NCBI RefSeq assembly: GCF_947496385.1 | Contig: NZ_CANMCP010000010.1 | Location: forward strand, 1 to 64,000 | Length of the DNA stretch: 64,000 bases | Direction: 5' to 3' | Source of the DNA: an uncultured Croceicoccus sp. | GTDB lineage: Bacteria > Pseudomonadota > Alphaproteobacteria > Sphingomonadales > Sphingomonadaceae | In this document: piece after piece, positions 9,895 through 19,277 of the stretch | How positions within the stretch are numbered: position 1 is the stretch's first letter | How the letters are laid out: each line of letters opens with the position of its first letter | The notes under the pieces: model-generated | Seen by the model: only the letters and a program-made list of their open reading frames with translations | Database searches by the model: none | Told to the model about the DNA's origin: nothing | Position numbers and translations under genes: made by a program

Positions 9895-9981
9895 GGCGCT
9901 AAATCCGAAGGTGACGGACGACGTGCCCTCAAGGCCGCCGGGTCAGGAATTGTCGAAGTCGACGAAAGGAGAGAGGGCTGG

Positions 9982-10461
9982 TCAGGCCATCTGAAGGCCT
10001 GGAAGCATGGCGGTATCCGCGTTTGAGAAGACTGCGGCCAGGTCCATCAGGATGACGAAGCCTTCGTCCAGCCTCACCACCCCCTGGATATAATCGGACC
10101 GCCATCGCATCCCGATATCGGGGGCCGGCTCGATCTGTTCGGACGCAAGGGCGCGAACGGCCAGAACGCGATCGACGACAAGCCCCATCGTGACCGCGCG
10201 GTCCGCCAGCGCGAGGTCGACGATCAATATGCGGGTGGCGAGCGTGGGTTCCTGCGCCGGAAGCCCCATTCGCGTTCTCAGGTCCACGGTCGGAATGCCC
10301 GTCCCGCGCACCTCGGTCAGACCCAGGAGCCATTCCGGCCCCTGAGGCACGCGAAACACCGGAGCATAGTCCAGTATTTCGCGCACCATGCCGACCGAAA
10401 CGGCGAAGATCTCATCCCCCAGGCCGAAGGTGACGACCTGCGTTTCGGCCGCGGCGGTCAT
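9982..10461 (-). CDS. cheW: CheW coupling protein (downstream copy)
   Basis: A 159-residue single-domain CheW. The double beta-barrel signature shows as [22 protein letters not shown] near the N terminus (in pieces), [18 protein letters not shown] in the middle and [12 protein letters not shown]. CheW bridges receptors and CheA in the signalling array. Its ATG overlaps the stop of the upstream mcp gene by four bases, so it is probably coupled to that receptor. A second, different CheW is encoded upstream of the mcp gene. Confidence 0.95.
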   Translation of the reverse strand: MTAAAETQVVTFGLGDEIFAVSVGMVREILDYAPVFRVPQGPEWLLGLTEVRGTGIPTVDLRTRMGLPAQEPTLATRILIVDLALADRAVTMGLVVDRVLAVRALASEQIEPAPDIGMRWRSDYIQGVVRLDEGFVILMDLAAVFSNADTAMLPGLQMA

Positions 10462-12158
10462 GCCGCCTGACCGAAATTGGCGTCGTCCTCGTCCGGCCCG
10501 CCGCTCGACAGGTCTAGCGCGAAGCCGCGCGCGCGGTCCTGCTGGTCGGCTACGCTGTTCGGCTTGAACTTGCGGACCTGCGCCTTTGCCCTGGGCGCGG
10601 AGGCCTTGGGGGCGGTCTTTTTCGCTTTCGGCGCGCCGATGGCAGCGGCTGCATCGTCCGCGGCCACGTGGAAGAACGCGATCGCCGTTTGCAGGCTTTC
10701 GGCCCGGCTGGCCAGCTCTTCGGAGGTGTTGGAGATCTGCTCCGATGCGGTGGCGTTCTGCTGCGTCACCGTATCGAGCTGCTGGATCGCTTCGTTGATC
10801 TGGCTCGCCCCGATGTCCTGTTCGCGGCAGGCGGCACTGATTTCGGAAACGAGTTCGGCCGTGCGGCGAATGTCCGGCACCAGCTTGGTCAGCATTTCGC
10901 CCGCTTCGGTGGCGGCGGTGACGGTTTCCGTCGACATGGAGCCGATTTCCGCCGCAGCAGCCTGGCTTCGCTCGGCCAGCTTGCGGACTTCGGAGGCGAC
11001 CACGGCGAAGCCGCGACCGTGCTCACCCGCCCGTGCCGCTTCGACCGCGGCATTGAGCGCGAGCAGATCGGTCTGACGCGCGATCTCCTGAACGATTTCG
11101 ATTTTCTCGACGATGGTGCGCATCGCGCCGACCGCCTTCTCCACTGCGACACCGCTTTCCTGCGCATCGGTCGAAGACTGACGCGCGATCTTCTCGGTCT
11201 GTGCGGCGTTATCGGCGTTCTGTTTGATGTTCGACGCCATTTGCTCCATCGAGGCGGACGCCTCTTCTGCGGCGGCGGCCTGCTCGGTCGCGCCCTGCGA
11301 GACCTGCTCTGCGCTCGCGGACATCTGCTGGCTACCCGAGGCAACCGTATCGGCGGCGGCGGTCGTGTCGCCGATCACCTTGCGCAGCCGGTCGACCATC
11401 ATGGCAACCGACGCGAGCAGGCTGTCCCGATCGTTCGCCTTGAGATCGACCTTGATGGTCAGATCGCCATCCGCAACCTGGCGCACCACGTCGCGGACCG
11501 CGGCGGGCTCTCCACCGAGTTGCTTGAGCACCGAGCGCATCACCAGCAGCGCCGCGCCGACGCCCACCGCAAGCGCAATGGCGATCAGCGCAAGGAACAG
11601 GGTGCGCGCGCTGGCATAGGTGCTGTCGCCGGCTTCGCTGGCGGCGCGCCCCCCCTCGACGTTCATGGTCACCATGGTATCGAGCGTTTTGCCAAGCTCA
11701 CGATACATTTCGACCGAGTTCTGCAGCATGGCCGAAGCCCTCTCCTGCTGGCCTTGCGAGGAAAGAGCCATCAATTGCTCATGCATGTTGAGATAGCGTT
11801 CAAGATCGCTGGAGAACTCCTGATAGGCCGCCCGCTCTTCGGCAGAGGAAATCAGTGCCTCGTACTCGGTCCTCAGATCCTGAAGCTGTTCGAGGCCTTC
11901 GGAAATGCGGAGTGCATCGTCGGCCCTGCTCGCAGCATCGCCAGCCTCGACATAACGATATTCGCGAATTCGCAGATCCGCGACGCCCGTGTTGATCCTG
12001 TGGATGCGATCGATACTGGGCATCCAGTTCTCGGCCATGATGGTCGATTGGTCGTTGATATTGCGCATTTGGGTGACGCCGATCCACCCGAGGGCGGCGG
12101 TCAGCAAAAGAATGGCAGAAAAGGCTGCTGCCAACTTCATCTTCAGTGACATGTTCAT
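10458..12158 (-). CDS. Transmembrane methyl-accepting chemotaxis protein
   Basis: A 566-residue classical receptor. TM1 lies at about residues 8-28 ([17 protein letters not shown]), followed by a helical periplasmic domain of the four-helix-bundle MCP type (about 30-185, with the arginine-rich [18 protein letters not shown]). TM2 lies at about 186-209, then a HAMP domain and the signalling domain. The hairpin tip reads [21 protein letters not shown] then [15 protein letters not shown]. The C-terminal tail carries an Ala/Lys-rich linker and no clear WxxF tether. It is encoded between two cheW genes. The ligand cannot be told from sequence. Confidence 0.96.
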   Translation of the reverse strand: MNMSLKMKLAAAFSAILLLTAALGWIGVTQMRNINDQSTIMAENWMPSIDRIHRINTGVADLRIREYRYVEAGDAASRADDALRISEGLEQLQDLRTEYEALISSAEERAAYQEFSSDLERYLNMHEQLMALSSQGQQERASAMLQNSVEMYRELGKTLDTMVTMNVEGGRAASEAGDSTYASARTLFLALIAIALAVGVGAALLVMRSVLKQLGGEPAAVRDVVRQVADGDLTIKVDLKANDRDSLLASVAMMVDRLRKVIGDTTAAADTVASGSQQMSASAEQVSQGATEQAAAAEEASASMEQMASNIKQNADNAAQTEKIARQSSTDAQESGVAVEKAVGAMRTIVEKIEIVQEIARQTDLLALNAAVEAARAGEHGRGFAVVASEVRKLAERSQAAAAEIGSMSTETVTAATEAGEMLTKLVPDIRRTAELVSEISAACREQDIGASQINEAIQQLDTVTQQNATASEQISNTSEELASRAESLQTAIAFFHVAADDAAAAIGAPKAKKTAPKASAPRAKAQVRKFKPNSVADQQDRARGFALDLSSGGPDEDDANFGQAA

Positions 12159-12217
12159 GGGTTTCTACCTGATCGAAAGAGGAAACGGGTATAAGCGAAT
12201 TCGGAAAATGGGGCCGG

Positions 12218-12715
12218 CTAGGCGGCGGCGGCGATGCCCGCGGAGGATGCGTTCAAGGCCTTCTCGAAAATAGCCGGAAGGTCGGGGATGATGATGACGT
12301 CATCGCCCCGCTGCGCGAGGCAGCGGACATGATCGCGGTTCCAGCGCAGCCCGACCATCGGCGGCTCCTCGCACGAGGACGGTGCGACACTGGCCACTTC
12401 GAGCACCTTGTCGGCGCGGAAGCCGAGCCAGATCTCCTCTGCGTCGAGCTCGATCTCGATCACGACGATCCGGCTGTCGATGGTCGGCTCGGTCGGCTCC
12501 ATGTCGAACGCCAGCCGCAAATCGGCGAGCGGGATGATCTTGCCGCGAAAATTGATGACCTCGTGGACGAGTTCCGGCGCGCCCGGTACGGCCGTCGCGG
12601 TAATGACGTCGAGAATTTCGCGCACCACGATCGCTTCCAGAGCGAAGATTTCGCCCTGAAGCTCGAAGTGGAGAAATTCTTCGCCGTTGTCTGTTTTGGT
12701 GGTTTGTTCGGTCAT
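12218..12715 (-). CDS. cheW: CheW coupling protein (upstream copy)
   Basis: A 165-residue CheW placed four bases after cheA. It shows LHFELQGEIFALEAIVVREI, an acidic FRGKIIPLADLRLAFDME segment (the conserved NxRGxxxP core) and WLGFRADKVLEVASV. It should couple CheA to receptors. It differs clearly from the other CheW of the operon, so the two may serve different receptor pools. The C terminus ends in an Ala-rich tail. Confidence 0.95.
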   Translation of the reverse strand: MTEQTTKTDNGEEFLHFELQGEIFALEAIVVREILDVITATAVPGAPELVHEVINFRGKIIPLADLRLAFDMEPTEPTIDSRIVVIEIELDAEEIWLGFRADKVLEVASVAPSSCEEPPMVGLRWNRDHVRCLAQRGDDVIIIPDLPAIFEKALNASSAGIAAAA

Positions 12716-12719
12716 CGGT

Positions 12720-14720
12720 CTATCCCGCGGCCTGGAGCCGCTCCTCCCTGTTCTGGGTCAGCGCGACGAGTTGCGGCACATCGAGGATCAGCGCGACCGT
12801 GCCGTCCCCCAGAATGGTCGCACCGGCGAACGAGGCCACGCCCCGATGAAAGGCGGACATCGATTTGATGACCGTCTGATGGTTGCCGATGATCTGATCC
12901 ACCACCAGTCCGACCCTTTCCGATCCGGTGGAGACGACGATGATCTTCTGAAAGCGATCGGGCTTCTTCGTGCTCGCGAAAAGTTCGCGAAGCCGAAGGA
13001 AGGGCACCAGCGCACCGCGAAGCGAAATGAGGCTTCGCCCCCGATGGCGCAGATCGTCCTCGAGCGAGAGTTCGATGCATTCTTCCACGCTGGAAAGCGG
13101 GATGACGTAGCGTTCCTCGCTGACCCGGACGAGCAGCCCTTCAATGATCGCCAGCGTCAGCGGTATGCGCAATGCAATCGTCGATCCCGCACCCGGCTCG
13201 CTCGCCACCTCGATCGTTCCGCGCAGGCTGTCGATCGTGCGCTTGACCACATCCATGCCGACACCGCGCCCGGACAGGTTGCTGACCTTTGCCGCGGTGG
13301 AGAATCCGGGGTGGAAGATAAGCTGAAGGAGTTCCTGATCGCTCAGCACCTGATCGGGCTTGATCAGGCCATTCTCCTCGGCCTTGGCGCGAACGCGGTT
13401 CCGGTCGATCCCGCGTCCGTCGTCGCGGATGGTGATGACCACCTCGCCGCCCGCCTGGTGCGCGCAAAGCGTGACATTGCCGGACTCCGGCTTGCCGGCG
13501 GCGATACGCTCCTCGGGAAGTTCGAGCCCGTGATCGCAGGAATTGCGGATGATGTGGACGAGGGGATCGAAAAGCCGCTCGATCACGGTCTTGTCGACTT
13601 CGGTGCCCTCCCCATCGGTCGTCAGCGTGATCGCCTTTCCGGTCTCCTGCGAAAGATCGTGGACGAGGCGGCGAAACCGCCCGAACAGGGTCGAGACGGG
13701 CACCATGCGCAGCACCATCATGGTATCCCGCAATTCGCCGGACAGGCGTTCGATCTCCTCGGAAACCGAGCGGAGGGCGAGATTGACGTCGCTATGCGCG
13801 ATTTGCGAAAGGCGGCTCTGTGCAATGACCAGCTGGCCCACGCGGTCCATCAATTCGTCGAGCCGCTCCGCCGGGACGCGAAGCGTGTCGTTCGCCGGCT
13901 TTCCCGACGTCGTCCTGCCATCGGTGCCGGTTGTTTGTGCCGACGCTCCAGCCTCCTCCGGCGTCGGTGCGGCCGGCGGATCTCCGTCTTCGGCCGCCGT
14001 ATCATCGGTGACCTGTGAGGCGAGCGGTTCGATCGACAGTTCCATGTCGTCCATCACGAAAATGAACACATCTTCGATATCGTCTTTATCGATCGCGCCC
14101 CGAAGCACGACATCCCAGCCAATATGACATTCCCGCGGATCGAGTTCGGCGAGGGAAGGAAGCTTGTCGGTGGAAGCAGTGATCTCGCACTCGCCGAGGT
14201 CGCGCAGTTCGTCGAGAAGGAATAGCGGATTGGTGCCGTTCGCCATGCATTCGGGCGGGAGGCGGAACATCACGCGCCAGCCCTCGGCTTGTGCGAGAGA
14301 CGGCACGTCAGCAATGTCCACGCCATCGCCGGCATCGCCCGATGCGGCCTCCACGGCGGCGGTGAGCTGGGCAATAATGGCGTTCTGCCGCTCTTCATCG
14401 ACGTTCCCGTCCACCAGCGCGCGCATGCGATCCTGCGCATTGAGAACGATCGAGATCAATTCCGGCGTCGCGGCGACCGCGCCCTTTCGAACCTGATCGA
14501 ACGCGCTTTCGCAATGGTGGGTGAAACCTGCCAGCGCGTCGAACCCGAACATCGCGCCCGAGCCTTTGAGCGTGTGGAGACCGCGGAACACCGCGTCGAT
14601 GAGGTTCCTGTCACCGGGACGTTCGGTCAGGTCCAGCAGCGCCTGCTCCACCTCGTTGAGCACATCTGCTGCTTCGATCCGGAAGGTCGCCGTGGGATCG
14701 GGGAGGCCCTGCTCGCTCAC
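12720..14720 (-). CDS. cheA: Chemotaxis histidine kinase CheA
   Basis: A 666-residue CheA. The HPt domain (about 8-105) has the phosphorylated His49 in RGLHTLKGSGAMFG. A diverged P2-like region (about 145-240) and a Pro/Ala/Thr-rich linker follow. The dimerisation domain begins RVPAERLDELMDRVGQLVIA (about 290). The ATPase domain shows the N box IIRNSCDHGLELP, G1 DDGRGID and G2 GRGVGMDVVKR. The C-terminal CheW-like domain (about 510-640) includes VIPLSSVEECIEL. CheA phosphorylates CheY and CheB in response to receptor state. Its start overlaps the cheY stop. Confidence 0.98.
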   Translation of the reverse strand: MSEQGLPDPTATFRIEAADVLNEVEQALLDLTERPGDRNLIDAVFRGLHTLKGSGAMFGFDALAGFTHHCESAFDQVRKGAVAATPELISIVLNAQDRMRALVDGNVDEERQNAIIAQLTAAVEAASGDAGDGVDIADVPSLAQAEGWRVMFRLPPECMANGTNPLFLLDELRDLGECEITASTDKLPSLAELDPRECHIGWDVVLRGAIDKDDIEDVFIFVMDDMELSIEPLASQVTDDTAAEDGDPPAAPTPEEAGASAQTTGTDGRTTSGKPANDTLRVPAERLDELMDRVGQLVIAQSRLSQIAHSDVNLALRSVSEEIERLSGELRDTMMVLRMVPVSTLFGRFRRLVHDLSQETGKAITLTTDGEGTEVDKTVIERLFDPLVHIIRNSCDHGLELPEERIAAGKPESGNVTLCAHQAGGEVVITIRDDGRGIDRNRVRAKAEENGLIKPDQVLSDQELLQLIFHPGFSTAAKVSNLSGRGVGMDVVKRTIDSLRGTIEVASEPGAGSTIALRIPLTLAIIEGLLVRVSEERYVIPLSSVEECIELSLEDDLRHRGRSLISLRGALVPFLRLRELFASTKKPDRFQKIIVVSTGSERVGLVVDQIIGNHQTVIKSMSAFHRGVASFAGATILGDGTVALILDVPQLVALTQNREERLQAAG

Positions 14721-15085
14721 CGGCCGAGGACCTTGCGCGCGACCTTCGTCAGCTTCTCGGGCACGAAAGGTTTCACGAGCCAGCCCGTGGCGCCAGCGGC
14801 CTTGGCCTGTTCCTTCATCCCGTCGTCGGACTCCGTCGTCAGGAAGATGATCGGCACGCCGGCCTGCTCAGGCTGCTTGCGCAGTTCGCGGATCATGGTC
14901 AGCCCGTCCATTTTCGGCATGTTGAGATCGGTGACGATCATGTCGAACTTGCCATTATTGGCCGCGGCCAGGCCCTCTTCTCCGTCACCGGCCTCTGTGA
15001 CGGTGTAGCCTGCCCCGCTCAACGCGATGCGGATGGCCATGCGAACGGAAGGGGAATCGTCGACCGTGAGAATGGAAGCGGTCAT
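14717..15085 (-). CDS. cheY: Chemotaxis response regulator CheY
   Basis: A 122-residue single receiver domain. Acidic residues VDD at 8-10, phosphoacceptor Asp53 in VTDLNMPKMDG, the switch Thr in IFLTTESDD and the conserved Lys in WLVKPFVPEK are all present. Phosphorylated CheY binds the flagellar switch. The start ATG at 15085 overlaps the stop of the STAS gene (ATGA). No cheZ is seen nearby, so dephosphorylation must be intrinsic or use another protein. Confidence 0.96.
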   Translation of the reverse strand: MTASILTVDDSPSVRMAIRIALSGAGYTVTEAGDGEEGLAAANNGKFDMIVTDLNMPKMDGLTMIRELRKQPEQAGVPIIFLTTESDDGMKEQAKAAGATGWLVKPFVPEKLTKVARKVLGR

Positions 15086-15411
15086 TGCGGAATTTCTCCA
15101 TGGAACCAGAAGGCGACGTCGTCCGACGTCGCCTGAGTGAGGAAACCTGCGCGCCGCAGAAGCTGGGCGACGGATGCGGACACGGGATGGGACAGGCGAA
15201 GATTCCTGGCGCCGGCCCGCGCGTCGCGGCGGGCGGCTTCGACAAGCTGCACGAAGGCGAGATCGGCCGTTTTCAGGTCGCCGATCGCGAATTCGATCGC
15301 GCCGTCCTGTTCGAAAGCGGCGATCACATCGTCGTAGATGCCGAGTATGGCGGGAAGCGTGACTTCGGCAGGAATCCTGACCGAAATCGCAGAGCGAACC
15401 GAACTTTCCAT
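15082..15411 (-). CDS. STAS-domain protein, first gene of che operon
   Basis: A 109-residue protein with an anti-anti-sigma-like STAS fold: IRIPAEVTLPAILGIYDDV-like start, then the strand-helix segment IEFAIGDLKTADLAFVQLV and LRLSHPVSASVAQLLRRAGF. STAS proteins at the head of che operons occur in several alphaproteobacteria. Their partner is usually unknown, although regulation by phosphorylation of a Ser or Thr is typical of the family. Here the usual Ser/Thr position reads T in LKTADLAF. It is coupled to cheY by a four-base overlap. Confidence 0.85.
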   Translation of the reverse strand: MESSVRSAISVRIPAEVTLPAILGIYDDVIAAFEQDGAIEFAIGDLKTADLAFVQLVEAARRDARAGARNLRLSHPVSASVAQLLRRAGFLTQATSDDVAFWFHGEIPQ

Positions 15412-15776
15412 GCGTATGACGACCCATCTCGTTAAGCTGTTTTTTTCTAGAAGGAAAAACGATAAAATGAGCTTAAACGCGCCCTACGCTTCCAACCTCT
15501 GGTCCGTCTTTGGAGATTGCGAGGGAGCGGTGCGGATGGGCCGAGCAGCGCGGGTTTCACAGCGACCACGGCTGCCGCGCCAATCGCCGGATGACGCGCA
15601 AATACGCCCGATTTCGCGATCCCGGCTCGCGGCCCCGGATTGATCGCAGGCGGGAAACCGCCGCTTCACCGTGTCGAGGTCAGTCCCGACCTTTTCCTCG
15701 TCACCTACGGGATCTGCACCAAAAGGTTTTTGATGCATGGCGCGGTTCGTCGGCGTTGGGGGTGTCCTGCGCAGGA
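15412..15776. other. Intergenic region upstream of che operon
   Basis: It should contain the che operon promoter (minus strand), with an AT-rich patch at about 15438-15475 in otherwise GC-rich DNA. No sigma-28 or sigma-54 box could be assigned with confidence. No recognisable gene lies in the rest, which runs into an IS6 remnant and may be a scar. Confidence 0.4.
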
Positions 15777-16262
15777 GGGATCAGTCGGATGCAAACCGCT
15801 CTCCATTTTGCCGGGGTCGCCCTTCCCGCTCAGGTCTCAAACCCTAGCATTGTGCCGCTCAGCCAGTGCAGCCGAGCGGCGGATCTTGTAGGTTTAGCGA
15901 TCGGCAAGGTGACCTTCGGAATTGAAGCGGTGGTGGAAGGAGGCGTGAACCGAGGCGAACTTGTGTAACGACTTCATTTCCCTGAAACCCAGCATCGCTC
16001 GTTCTCGTATTCGGAATGGAAGGCCCGAGGTTTCGGCAGGGTTGTTCGCGCAGCGACGCGTCTCCCGCTTCTGCTCGCAGCCGAAGCCGGACATCGCAGC
16101 TTTGCAGGAGCGAATACCGTCAGTCGTTATGACCTATGGCGATCCGTGACGCCTCAGCGCTCTTATCAGGAAGCATAGGGCTGCAGTCTGGCAACGAATG
16201 TCCGCCGCGAACATCGGACCGGACCTGGTCCACCCTTGCCGTAGTGTCTCATGACAGAGCGG
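15777..16262 (-). mobile_element. IS6-type element remnant, internally deleted
   Basis: It begins with the 3' end sequence TCAGTCGGATGCAAACC at 15784 and carries damaged C-terminal transposase sequence on the minus strand (REMKSLHKFASVHASFHHRFNSEGHLADR in pieces, 15894-16094). It then jumps to a piece of the 5' half (CGAACATCGGACC and GTCTCATGACAGA near 16210-16260). The middle and the 5' terminal repeat are missing. Its edge falls three bases from the stop codon of the GGDEF gene, so that gene's C terminus may have been reshaped by the element. Confidence 0.7.
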
Positions 16263-16264
16263 CG

Positions 16265-17431
16265 TCAGGCCTCCGCCAGATACCGCTGCGGCTCAGCCTC
16301 TCGCACCAGGTTGGGAGTGTGCAACGTAACGCGGTCCCGCCCTTCGTTCTTCGAGGTGTAAAGGGCGCTGTCGGCCTCATCGATCAGGCTTTGCAACGAC
16401 GCATGCGGTTGAAAGCCCGCGACGCCGAAGCTGGCCGTCAGCACATGGTCCGCGTCGATTGCCTCGAAATGCGAACTGGAAAGCCTTTGGCGCAGATTTT
16501 CGGCGATGAATGTCGCCTCGATTTCCCCTCGTTCTGCGGCAATCAGGGCGAACTCCTCGCCACCGATCCGCGCCGCATTCAACCCGGTTTCGCGCAACAG
16601 GACGGCAAAGCGGCGCAGCACCGCATCGCCGACGGAATGGCCATAGCGGTCATTGACCTGTTTGAAATGGTCAAGGTCGCACAGGATCAGTGCCCCGTTG
16701 CCGCGCATCGCCTGAACCGCCAGCCGCTCGAAAGCCGTGCGATTGGCCAGCCCGGTAAGGGGGTCGCGCTCGGACCGATCGCGATAGCCGGCGATTACCC
16801 CGGCGACGACCCTTGCGATAAGCAACAGGACAATCGGGCCGGCCAGCAATCCATTAACGGCCAAAAGGGCGCGGTCGATGTCCGATCCCGTGATCGCCGC
16901 CAGATCCCGATGCGCATCGAACAGGAGGGGGTACAAGACTAGCCGGGCCACGAAAACCGCACCGGTGCCGGTTACGGCCACGAATAAGGCCCAATCGATC
17001 GGTCGCAGTACGCGCGCGCGTGCGATACGCCAGGGCGTTTCCGCAACCGCCACGGCACAGGCGAGATTGAACATCATTACGGCGACAAGGGCGGGCAGCC
17101 CCGCCAACAGCGCGGCCCATCCGGCGGCCACAATCGCAGCGATCAGAGCATGAAACGCACGCGGGGTTCGGCGTTGCGCATACAGATGGCGCGTGGTTTG
17201 CCCGATACAGGCATAAGCGACCGGCACACAGCATATTGCCAGCAACAGCTTTGCGCCTTCGGACGTCAGTCTAGCCAGCAACAGCACCTCTGCCGTGGCG
17301 ATGAACAGGCTCGCGGTCAACCATGCCAGCGCCGGCTTGCGCTGGAACGCCAGCAGCAGAGTCACGCACAACACCGCCATGAAGCCGTAAATGGCAACAT
17401 GCGCATATCCCACACTTATCGTCGTAGGCAT
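16265..17431 (-). CDS. Membrane-bound GGDEF protein (diguanylate cyclase)
   Basis: A 388-residue protein with an N-terminal membrane region of about six hydrophobic helices (residues 5-215) and a C-terminal GGDEF domain (about 225-375). The active site reads ARIGGEEFALIA. Substrate-binding LCDLDHFKQVNDRYGHSVGD and the start DPLTGLANRTAFE are intact, so synthesis of cyclic di-GMP is expected. No RxxD inhibitory site is obvious five residues before GGEEF. The start is placed at ATG 17431; a TTG at 17455 is an alternative. A paralogue with the same plan lies at 60375. It is flanked on both sides by IS6 remnants. Confidence 0.93.
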   Translation of the reverse strand: MPTTISVGYAHVAIYGFMAVLCVTLLLAFQRKPALAWLTASLFIATAEVLLLARLTSEGAKLLLAICCVPVAYACIGQTTRHLYAQRRTPRAFHALIAAIVAAGWAALLAGLPALVAVMMFNLACAVAVAETPWRIARARVLRPIDWALFVAVTGTGAVFVARLVLYPLLFDAHRDLAAITGSDIDRALLAVNGLLAGPIVLLLIARVVAGVIAGYRDRSERDPLTGLANRTAFERLAVQAMRGNGALILCDLDHFKQVNDRYGHSVGDAVLRRFAVLLRETGLNAARIGGEEFALIAAERGEIEATFIAENLRQRLSSSHFEAIDADHVLTASFGVAGFQPHASLQSLIDEADSALYTSKNEGRDRVTLHTPNLVREAEPQRYLAEA

Positions 17432-17488
17432 CGAGCCGCCAGTCCCCCTTGCCAAGCGCGTATCTCATCGAGGTTAACGAAATCTTGC

Positions 17489-17712
17489 CGCAGTCCTAGG
17501 CCCGGCAGGGTTCCACCAATGCAAGACCGTTTCGTCGCAGATGCGGGTACCACGTTCCGACAGGCAATTTTCCACGTTTCGTAATGAAGGCGACAATCGA
17601 ACAGAGACCATCACCACAACTCGGATTACCTCTGGCGACGCGTGGAGATCCCGGAACAGGTTGGCGGGTTCCCCGGTTCGGAGCCCTCCCCTCGCTCTTC
17701 TCGCGATCCGCA
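17489..17712 (-). mobile_element. IS6-type element remnant, 5' part
   Basis: Similar to the 5' part of the transposase in the copies at 29.4 and 49.9 kb: GTTCCACCA, CACGTTCCGACAG, TTTTCCACGTTTCGTAATGAAGGCG and CTCTGGCGACGCGTGGA occur in the same order. The minus-strand frame (RxSLSPSLRNVENCLSERG) is broken. No terminal repeats are visible. Same orientation as the other copies. Confidence 0.6.
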
Positions 17713-17740
17713 ATTTGCCGAGGGTAGCGTCCCTGTGACC

Positions 17741-17895
17741 ACGCCCACCAGCGCCGTATGTCGATCCCGCGCTCAGCCAGATCCTCGACATTCCGAAGGC
17801 TCAGCGGAAAGCGGACCTACATCATCGCCACCCGGCGAATGATTTCGGGCCAGGAGTTGAAATAGCAGAGCGGGCTGACTGATTTTCGCACTTCT
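17741..17895 (-). mobile_element. IS6-family fragment of a second subtype
   Basis: The minus strand reads CYFNSWPEIIRRVAMM, a stop, then VRFPLSLRNVEDLAERGIDIR, the N-terminal part of an IS6-family transposase. It differs from the neighbouring remnant (RYxxSSPEVVRLVxMM there), so it is probably a separate, related element rather than part of the same copy. Only about 155 bases remain. Confidence 0.55.
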
Positions 17896-18020
17896 GGCAT
17901 GCGCACCCCCCTGCCCGCGCCAACGCAATTTTCAATTAGGTGCATGTGCTCTGACGGGGTCCAGAGGTACACTCCCCCCAAGAAGCCCCGCCGTTCGGTC
18001 AAGGTAATGTGCCAGACCAG

Positions 18021-19262
18021 TCAGAATCCGACCGCAACCCTGAGGCCCATTACGAGCGCATCCCGCGTCCCGGGACTGGCACCCGGGTTGATCACATATT
18101 GAACGTCAGGCTGAACCGAGAGCCAGGACGTCAGCAGACGCGCATAGGTGGCCTCTATCACCGTTTCGGAATTCGCCCTCCCCTCGTCGACGGCTGGCAC
18201 GTCCGAGGCTATCGCGTGCACCACCGCGAGCCCCACCTGCTCTTCTTCCCGAGGCGAGAAGACCACGCCTCCCGACAGGAAAGCGGCGTAGGGATTGGTC
18301 GCGCCAGAGGCGATGCCGGCACGGGCGAAGACCGCGATTCCGCAATATTCCGCGCCGCGCAGGCATGTCTCGCCGCGCAGATAGGCACCGCTGCTCGATG
18401 CTTCGCCCCGGCCATCGACCCGGTCCTGCTTTTCCGAATAGCGCCAGCCGCCGGCAAGCAGGCGAAGCGCTCCCATACGCCAGTCCGCTTCCGCAATGGC
18501 GAGCACGCCGTCGCCAAGAGCGATCGCAGTCCTGCTGGGACGATCCAGGTCGCCCGGCACGGCATCGAGGATCGCGGCCCTGACCAGCAGCCCATCGTCG
18601 ATCTGCACCTGTGCGCGCACCGAAAGGCTCGTCACCGGAAAGATCGACGGCCCGTTTTCGCCCGTTTGGGCAATGTCCTGCCCGATGCCGTGCGCGCTGC
18701 CGATGAAAAGCGCGGAGGTTTCAAGCGCGTCGAATTCCGAGTTCAGATCATAAAGCCCGACTTTGACGCTGGCCGTGTCGCCGATCTCCTGCTCGATCCA
18801 GGCCTCGTACAGGCGGAGGGCGCGCACGCCGGTCTCGATATTGCTGACGATGTGGATGTCACCCGTCAGCTCGCTCAGCGATGCGCCATTGTTGTAGAGG
18901 ACATAGACCTGGCCGGTTGCGCCTTTCCATCCCGCGGCACGCTCGAGATCCGCCTCAAGCACGACATCCAGATTGTCGAGATAGCGCCAGCCGTCCTTGA
19001 CGCCGCCCTCGTTCCGCCAGACTTCCGCCGTATACGCAGCCGATAACCGGAACGCGCTCCCGGCCTGTTCATCGGCTGGCAGATCCGGCGCGTGCGCCGG
19101 GCCATGGCCAAGCGCGGACAGCAGCATCGCGGCAAGTGCCGCGGCGGTCCTTTTGCGCACGAAGGGAAAGCGGGAATTTTCGCGAACGCGGGACATAGTG
19201 ACGAACACGCTACCCGAAAATGCGGGCCACCACTCGCTTAAACGGGCCAGATGCTGTCTCAT
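18021..19262 (-). CDS. OprB-like carbohydrate-selective outer-membrane porin
   Basis: A 413-residue predicted outer-membrane beta-barrel ending in aromatic VAVGF, the usual barrel C terminus. A hydrophobic signal segment (AAALAAMLLSALGHGPAHA) is followed by the OprB-type opening: YTAEVWRNEGG, LDNLDVVLEADLERAAGWKG and then GQVYVLYNNGASLSEL. Further family features are VKVGLYDLNSEFD and an alternating-hydrophobic C-terminal half. The start at 19262 has a good GGGAG site but gives a long leader; ATG at 19196 gives a conventional signal peptide. It follows the FMN-binding gene by 15 bases, which suggests it is the last gene of that minus-strand operon. Confidence 0.85.
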   Translation of the reverse strand: MRQHLARLSEWWPAFSGSVFVTMSRVRENSRFPFVRKRTAAALAAMLLSALGHGPAHAPDLPADEQAGSAFRLSAAYTAEVWRNEGGVKDGWRYLDNLDVVLEADLERAAGWKGATGQVYVLYNNGASLSELTGDIHIVSNIETGVRALRLYEAWIEQEIGDTASVKVGLYDLNSEFDALETSALFIGSAHGIGQDIAQTGENGPSIFPVTSLSVRAQVQIDDGLLVRAAILDAVPGDLDRPSRTAIALGDGVLAIAEADWRMGALRLLAGGWRYSEKQDRVDGRGEASSSGAYLRGETCLRGAEYCGIAVFARAGIASGATNPYAAFLSGGVVFSPREEEQVGLAVVHAIASDVPAVDEGRANSETVIEATYARLLTSWLSVQPDVQYVINPGASPGTRDALVMGLRVAVGF

Positions 19263-19277
19263 TTCGCTCCCGGATCG

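Noticed and set aside
10668-14018. Long plus-strand frames across mcp, cheW and cheA
   Set aside because: They are shadows of the che genes, rich in His, Arg and Gln with no family signature.
15640-15891. A short plus-strand frame with SPDLFLVTYG
   Set aside because: The wording hints at a lipocalin-like enzyme, but it is too short, is interrupted, and runs into an IS6 remnant.
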